9,157 nucleotides of DNA from an uncultured Collinsella sp. (lineage in GTDB: Bacteria > Actinomycetota > Coriobacteriia > Coriobacteriales > Coriobacteriaceae): contig UQVT01000067.1 of NCBI GenBank assembly GCA_900544465.1, positions 1 to 9,157 on the forward strand, written 5' to 3'. This document shows positions 6,601 to 9,157 of this stretch, in pieces. The notes under the pieces were generated by a model. That model was not told the DNA's origin, did not search any database, and was given only the letters and a program-made list of their open reading frames with translations. Made by a program: the position numbers and the translations under genes. The first letter of the stretch is position 1. Each line of letters starts with the position of its first letter.

Positions 6601-7101
6601 GAGCTGATCGTTCAGGTCGCCCAGCTTCTTCTGCTGCTGCTCGGCCTTGTCAACAGCCGCCTTAAGCTCGTCGATCTTCTCCTGAAGCGCGGCTGCCTCG
6701 GCCTCGTTCTGCTCGGCGGCGTTATCGGTCACGGCCTGCGAGGCCTGATTCTTTTGCTGCTGCGCCTGCTTTTGAGACTGGCCCGCCGCGTCGGCTTTCT
6801 TCTGGGCGGCATCGTAGGCGGTCTGAGCGTCCTTGAGCTGCTTTGCCGACTCCTCGGCCAACTGGGCAGCCGTCTTTACGACCGCCTGGTTACCGGTGGC
6901 AACGGTGTTCTCGATAGCGCTGTCGCCCTTCGTGGCGTCACCGTTATCTGCCGTCGGTGCGGCGATTGCCGCCAGTGGCGACATGAGCGGCTGAGCGATG
7001 AGGCCCGCCGTCAAAACGGTTGCGACGGCGCGGTTGGCAACGCCCTTGACGTTGACGGCCTTGGCCCGAGGCTCAAAGTGCTGTGGGATATAGTTTGCCA
7101 T
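3646..7101 (-). CDS. Secreted, wall-anchored coiled-coil protein with a central CAP (SCP/PR1) domain
   Basis: Predicted surface protein of 1151 aa. Order: signal peptide (basic stretch to R24, hydrophobic core, likely cleavage after AIAA near 48); Ala/Lys/Asp/Gln-rich coiled coil (about 55-450); globular CAP domain (about 452-704); second coiled coil (about 705-1080); Ala/Pro/Lys-rich linker; and a sorting signal of LAQTG (1115-1119), hydrophobic helix and RRRKQM tail. CAP landmarks include the WDHAG His (H566), ENLA (E580), and GHYENF (H635, E637), which fit the family's His/Glu cavity residues. CAP domains may be proteases, lipid binders or adhesins, so activity is not assignable. LAQTG fits the LAxTG signal of class E sortases better than LPxTG. 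GGGAG (7108-7112) lies 6 nt before the ATG. DNA for the CAP domain is clearly less G+C-rich than DNA for the coils. The gene stands alone, with its own terminator. Long rod-like coils suggest it projects the CAP domain from the wall. Confidence 0.88.
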   Translation of the reverse strand: MANYIPQHFEPRAKAVNVKGVANRAVATVLTAGLIAQPLMSPLAAIAAPTADNGDATKGDSAIENTVATGNQAVVKTAAQLAEESAKQLKDAQTAYDAAQKKADAAGQSQKQAQQQKNQASQAVTDNAAEQNEAEAAALQEKIDELKAAVDKAEQQQKKLGDLNDQLDQANKSVEDKTQALKDAKAKQDEAKKALDDAQAKLEAMGMDEYEAAKKAVEDAQAKLNAANADVKTAEGELDAAKTAADNAEQAKSDAESALTTAQAKKQETANALAAATTACGNAQDKLNDAQKALDAAISGTGIDLKALEAAKNAAAGELKDAQTELDAAKAADATAQTNLQAAQTDASAAQEKVNAANAAVSSAQTAYDEANGKLGDLTSKYNTAKAAYEQAQQTEADKKTEYDRLAEVAKQKKSALENATSDYNKANDEYNTASANVKALEQQISELKANMTVDTDAVKAGLLGFMNHIASSTSFTAAQRANASDAAKLLDGSASKAAWYDDYVNLDASDADNAISLVNLQNTLTYMNAVNGIRRANGLSDMKVSIVSMAQSALDVCYSSNVWDHAGNSGEGFYMSYNENLAGRAGAYKGSDNPKDWETSFDNGDKYGDDWPFIGWYTAEKRDYDRGDYSNTGHYENFIDSGANSFGFAVGYGKDGNRSTPEDDGAPSPVSIYQGNWAEGDFTVDEFKNLVNTYVDSVYHAGGTAAQKAQLAQLQDQLAAARKARDVKNDALGSAESSLAAAKSAANEANGNVAAAKSDYEAAQEATAIAKAAYGAADVNLKNVDIETPRANLNAAKDEATVAQAALDDANFKLTECQTNASKASARKAKAQGDYDTAKTKSDKANEAYDNATASVKDLTAKYDAAKTDLANKQGTLNDAKKADGAAQAGVDKAQAADAHAATALSDAKQVVAAKKQALSDAQEKVKAAEGELATANNAFERFAGAQKAVDDAKVAYDAAVAGVADAQKQLEAANEAVVDANLDIVKAKAELANDEALKADLEAVDHKASLFAGTTGNEKLVKLNAAYARYKAAVDAAAGLKAALSDADAKLSDANDAYAAALAELGDAKDALAAAQAEYDKYHPKAEPQAKPQVAQAAAKAPVAKKKAMSAALAQTGDDSALAGEVFVIGGITLVAAGVTLSDRRRKQM

Positions 7102-7142
7102 GGCTTTCTCCCTTTGACACGGATGTATCCATACGCCTCAAA

Positions 7143-7154
7143 ATGTAGGAGCTG
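7143..7154. repeat. 12-bp direct repeat, copy 1
   Basis: ATGTAGGAGCTG is repeated exactly at 7237-7248, 94 bp away. Both copies are upstream of the CAP/coiled-coil gene, this one 42 bp before its ATG. They may be binding sites for a regulator. Confidence 0.5.
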
Positions 7155-7166
7155 ATTTTTGAATTC

Positions 7167-7178
7167 TGTTGCGCAACA
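7167..7178. promoter_or_regulatory. 12-bp perfect palindrome, candidate operator
   Basis: TGTTGCGCAACA is a perfect palindrome lying between the two 12-bp direct repeats, 66 bp upstream of the CAP/coiled-coil start codon. It is placed like a binding site for a dimeric regulator. No regulator gene is nearby to name. Confidence 0.35.
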
Positions 7179-7236
7179 TTGGTCACCAGCGGATTTTTTG
7201 AAATTCGTGCTCTCGTGCTTCACAATTTCGTCACAT

Positions 7237-7248
7237 ATGTAGGAGCTG
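7237..7248. repeat. 12-bp direct repeat, copy 2
   Basis: Exact second copy of ATGTAGGAGCTG (first copy at 7143-7154). Flanking bases differ, so the identity is limited to these 12 bp. Confidence 0.5.
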
Positions 7249-7333
7249 GTGCATCATATTCTTGCGGGATCGAATTGAGCCTGTGATTTGCATTTGCTCC
7301 CGCGTCATCCGCCCTATCGGATTCCGCATCCAA

Positions 7334-7362
7334 CAGACACCCCGCCCGCCACGGTGTAGAGT
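7334..7362 (+). promoter_or_regulatory. Possible promoter of the DUF389 gene
   Basis: CAGACA (7334-7339) and TAGAGT (7357-7362) are separated by 17 bp and lie 46 bp before the ATG at 7409. Each hexamer matches the consensus at four of six positions. This is a weak match but well placed. Confidence 0.28.
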
Positions 7363-7408
7363 TAAGACAACGGGCGCGTTGCGCGGACCGCGCTGGAACG
7401 AGGTGGAC

Positions 7409-8548
7409 ATGGAGCTCGACAAACAACAGATCAAGCGACTGCGCGAGCGTCATCATCGGCGTCACGGCATCCGCCCTGCCCATAGTGAGGCTGCCGAACA
7501 GGCTGGTCGCTTTTTAAAGCGCGCATTCAACATTCGCGAGGGTCGCGCGCCCTACCACGTAATCCGCAAGCGCTTTGTAAACGGGGCACGCCTGACCGGC
7601 TCCCACCTATGCATCCTCATCATCGCCATGCTCATCGCGAGCATCGGCCTCGATATCGACTCGGACATCGCCATCGTGGGCGCCATGCTCATCTGCCCGC
7701 TCATGGGCTCGGTTCTTGCCATGGCATACGGCATTGCCACGCTCGACCGCGAGATCACCGTCGAGGCCATTGCCAGCCTCGCACTGCAGATGGTCTTTTG
7801 CCTGGTCACGTCCACGCTGTATTTTAAGCTCTCGCCCCTTGGCACCACCACGGCCGCCATCATCGACAACTCGACACCCACCATATGGGACCTTGCCGTC
7901 GCACTCGCGGGCGGCTTTGCGGGCGGGCTGGGCAACTCGCGCGACCAGGAACCCGCCACGCTCATCGCCGGCGTGGCCGTGGCGACCGCGCTCATGCCGC
8001 CCCTGTGCGCGGCGGGCTACGGCATCGCCATCGCAAGCGGGTCACTGTTTCTCTCGGCGCTTTATGAGTTTGGCATCAACGTGGTCTTTATCGCACTGGC
8101 TGCCGAAGCCGTGCTGCTTCTTTTGCGCGTGCCGCTCAAGCGCGACCTGAACGGCGACGGTATTGTGACCGCTGAGGAAGACGCCGAGGTCGACGAGCTG
8201 TCACGCAAAGTGCGCCGCCGCATCATCGTGGGAACGGCCATCTTTGCCATCCCCTGCATCGTTATGACCGCAGGCTCCATTGGATCGGCGCAGTCCGGCG
8301 TGCAGGACGGCTACGGTGTCACCGAAACCACGCGCGAGCTTGCCGCGGTGCTGCCGGGCTTTAAGGATTACACCGTCGCCGTCGAGACCTCGGCCACCGA
8401 AGGCGACGAGGAGGGCATCGTCGAGCGCGAGATTGTCGCCCATGTGACGACAAGCGAGGCGCTTGGGGCACACGACCGTCGCGTTGCCCGCAAGCTCATC
8501 GACCTCAATGTGCCCGAACTCGATCGCGTGGAGTTCGATGTGAAGTGA
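7409..8548 (+). CDS. DUF389-family membrane protein with an EF-hand-like calcium loop
   Basis: Predicted membrane protein of 379 aa. The start of its first hydrophobic pair, IASIGLDIDSDIAIVGAMLICPLMG (split across 77-100), is the hallmark of the DUF389 family, whose function is not established. A basic N-terminal region (1-63) precedes about six hydrophobic segments (roughly 66-83, 87-110, 116-138, 159-176, 184-215, 221-240). A charged loop follows, then a last helix (272-290) and a polar C-terminal domain (about 295-379). The charged loop contains D246-L-N-G-D-G-I-V-T-A-E-E257, with all canonical EF-hand positions: D1, N3, D5, G6, hydrophobic 8 and E12. Basic residues flank it, which suggests a cytoplasmic side. 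I chose the ATG at 7409 because GAGGTGG (7400-7406) precedes it; the longer frame from a TTG at 7262 lacks a ribosome binding site and adds an unconserved-looking tract. It is divergent from the CAP gene, and no terminator is evident after it. Confidence 0.87.
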   Translation: MELDKQQIKRLRERHHRRHGIRPAHSEAAEQAGRFLKRAFNIREGRAPYHVIRKRFVNGARLTGSHLCILIIAMLIASIGLDIDSDIAIVGAMLICPLMGSVLAMAYGIATLDREITVEAIASLALQMVFCLVTSTLYFKLSPLGTTTAAIIDNSTPTIWDLAVALAGGFAGGLGNSRDQEPATLIAGVAVATALMPPLCAAGYGIAIASGSLFLSALYEFGINVVFIALAAEAVLLLLRVPLKRDLNGDGIVTAEEDAEVDELSRKVRRRIIVGTAIFAIPCIVMTAGSIGSAQSGVQDGYGVTETTRELAAVLPGFKDYTVAVETSATEGDEEGIVEREIVAHVTTSEALGAHDRRVARKLIDLNVPELDRVEFDVK

Positions 8549-8617
8549 TGCGGGACGCGAGGTGGGCCCGGCGCGAGCGCGCGCAACCACGGGGCACAGG
8601 CACAGCCAAGCGCGGCC

Positions 8618-9157
8618 CTACAGCTCGTACTTGTACACACGGTAGATGTACTTCTCGGCTTCCATTTCGTAGGTGGCGATGGGCAGTCCATAGCGATCGT
8701 ACTCGGCAAAGGTCTTGGCCATGCCCGAAGCCACGAGCATGCTATTCGAATTGCCGACGCGCTGCGCACTGCTCACATAGCCCGAAAACGGCACGGCGAT
8801 CTGGTCCTCAAGCTCGTAGGTGTGCGCGGTCTCGTCCACCGTAAAGATGCGCCCAAACGAATGTGTGCCGCGGTCGTAGTCGGTCACCACCGCGACGCCC
8901 AGCTGGCCCCAGTCGAACTTGGGATAGCTTTCGGCCGCACCAAAGTTGTTGTCGTACAGCAGCACTTGGTAGCGACCGGTCGTTGCCGTGTCAGAACTCG
9001 GCAGATACGTCACGCTGTGCTGGCCCGCGTTGAGCGAATAATCGCCTTGGGCCTGCAGCAACTTGTCCTCAAAGCCCGAACCGGCCCAAAAATCGGATGA
9101 GCCCACGGAAGGCTGTAGCAAGGTCATTTGCGCAACATATGTCCAGCAAAAACGGGT
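8618..9157 (-). CDS. Aryl-sulfate sulfotransferase-like protein, C-terminal part only
   Basis: The C-terminal 179 residues of a larger protein: the reading frame stays open to the window edge, 10 codons beyond the first in-frame ATG (9125-9127), and that ATG has no ribosome binding site. Segments in the order expected for the arylsulfotransferase propeller are AGQHSVTYLP, then YQVLLYDNN, then an acidic strand pair with FTVDETAHTYEL, SSAQRVGNSNSMLVASG, AEYDRYG and a closing YRVYKYEL. In the family these correspond to blade strands, with a Gln-His after the loop and a late Tyr-Arg. Enzymes of this kind move sulfate from one phenol to another without PAPS, and many are exported. The N-terminal signal and most of the active site lie outside the window, so activity cannot be judged. 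It converges with the DUF389 gene across a 69-bp gap (8549-8617) with GC-rich inverted bases but no T-run terminator. Confidence 0.72.
   Translation of the reverse strand, partial: TRFCWTYVAQMTLLQPSVGSSDFWAGSGFEDKLLQAQGDYSLNAGQHSVTYLPSSDTATTGRYQVLLYDNNFGAAESYPKFDWGQLGVAVVTDYDRGTHSFGRIFTVDETAHTYELEDQIAVPFSGYVSSAQRVGNSNSMLVASGMAKTFAEYDRYGLPIATYEMEAEKYIYRVYKYEL

Larger units (their letters stand above)
7102..7408. other. Divergent intergenic region between the CAP/coiled-coil gene and the DUF389 gene
   Basis: This 307-bp region is more A+T-rich on its left side (about 7140-7260) and holds no gene I can support. Its visible content is a 12-bp direct repeat, a 12-bp perfect palindrome, and weak promoter matches on the plus strand: TTGAAA (7198-7203), 17 bp, CACAAT (7221-7226), and the pair at 7334-7362. 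I found no convincing promoter for the minus-strand gene. Confidence 0.5.

Noticed and set aside
5945..7155. Plus-strand open frames opposite the coiled-coil gene (Leu- or Ala/Ser-rich)
   Set aside because: They are antisense shadows of the repetitive Ala/Lys/Asp coding sequence and have no ribosome binding site or recognisable domain.
7262..7408. Longer N-terminus for the DUF389 protein from a TTG at 7262
   Set aside because: No ribosome binding site precedes it, the added residues are Arg/Pro/Cys-rich without family character, and the ATG at 7409 has GAGGTGG just upstream.
9128..9138. TTGCGCAACAT, shared with the palindrome region at 7169-7179
   Set aside because: This copy lies inside the open reading frame of the sulfotransferase-like gene and lacks the full palindrome, so an 11-base chance match is the simpler explanation.
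1..9157. tRNA, rRNA, CRISPR array, transposase or phage genes
   Set aside because: I looked on both strands and saw no regularly spaced repeats, cloverleaf-like segments, rRNA-like sequence or recombinase motifs.

Overview
The window looks like chromosomal DNA of a high-GC Gram-positive gut actinobacterium. The best guess is a Coriobacteriia member such as Collinsella. That guess rests on the GC-rich, GC-ending codon use, the strong AGGAG/GGAGG ribosome binding sites, the LAQTG-type wall anchor, and the mix of OPT transporter and aryl-sulfate sulfotransferase-like genes. The genus is an inference, because no rRNA or other marker gene is present.

Layout. Positions 90-1548 hold two minus-strand housekeeping genes: a type III pantothenate kinase (coaX) and, downstream of it, a dCMP deaminase that appears to have its own promoter. 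A divergent control region at 1549-1740 separates coaX from an OPT-family transporter on the plus strand (1741-3444). This region contains two facing -10 boxes, an inverted repeat between them, and a structured leader that could fold as a pseudoknot just ahead of the transporter's ribosome binding site. The transporter ends at a textbook intrinsic terminator (3486-3525). A second terminator, facing the other way (3537-3578), closes a very large minus-strand gene.

That gene (3646-7101, 1151 aa) encodes a secreted, wall-anchored protein. It has a signal peptide, a long Ala/Lys/Asp-rich coiled coil, a central CAP (SCP/PR1) domain, a second long coiled coil, an Ala/Pro/Lys-rich linker, and an LAQTG sorting signal. 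DNA for the CAP domain is visibly poorer in G+C than DNA for the coiled coils. Across a 307-bp intergenic region containing a 12-bp direct repeat and a 12-bp perfect palindrome lies a divergent DUF389 membrane protein (7409-8548). It carries what reads as a complete EF-hand calcium loop between two membrane segments. The window ends inside a minus-strand aryl-sulfate sulfotransferase-like gene of which only the C-terminal 179 residues are present.

The genes do not form one obvious pathway. The three parts are nucleotide/CoA metabolism (coaX, dCMP deaminase), transport (OPT), and cell envelope (CAP coiled-coil protein, DUF389, sulfotransferase). No tRNA, rRNA, CRISPR array, transposase or phage gene was seen. 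The most distinctive points are the EF-hand loop in a DUF389 protein, the CAP domain held between two coiled coils with a composition break, and the possible pseudoknot leader of the OPT gene.
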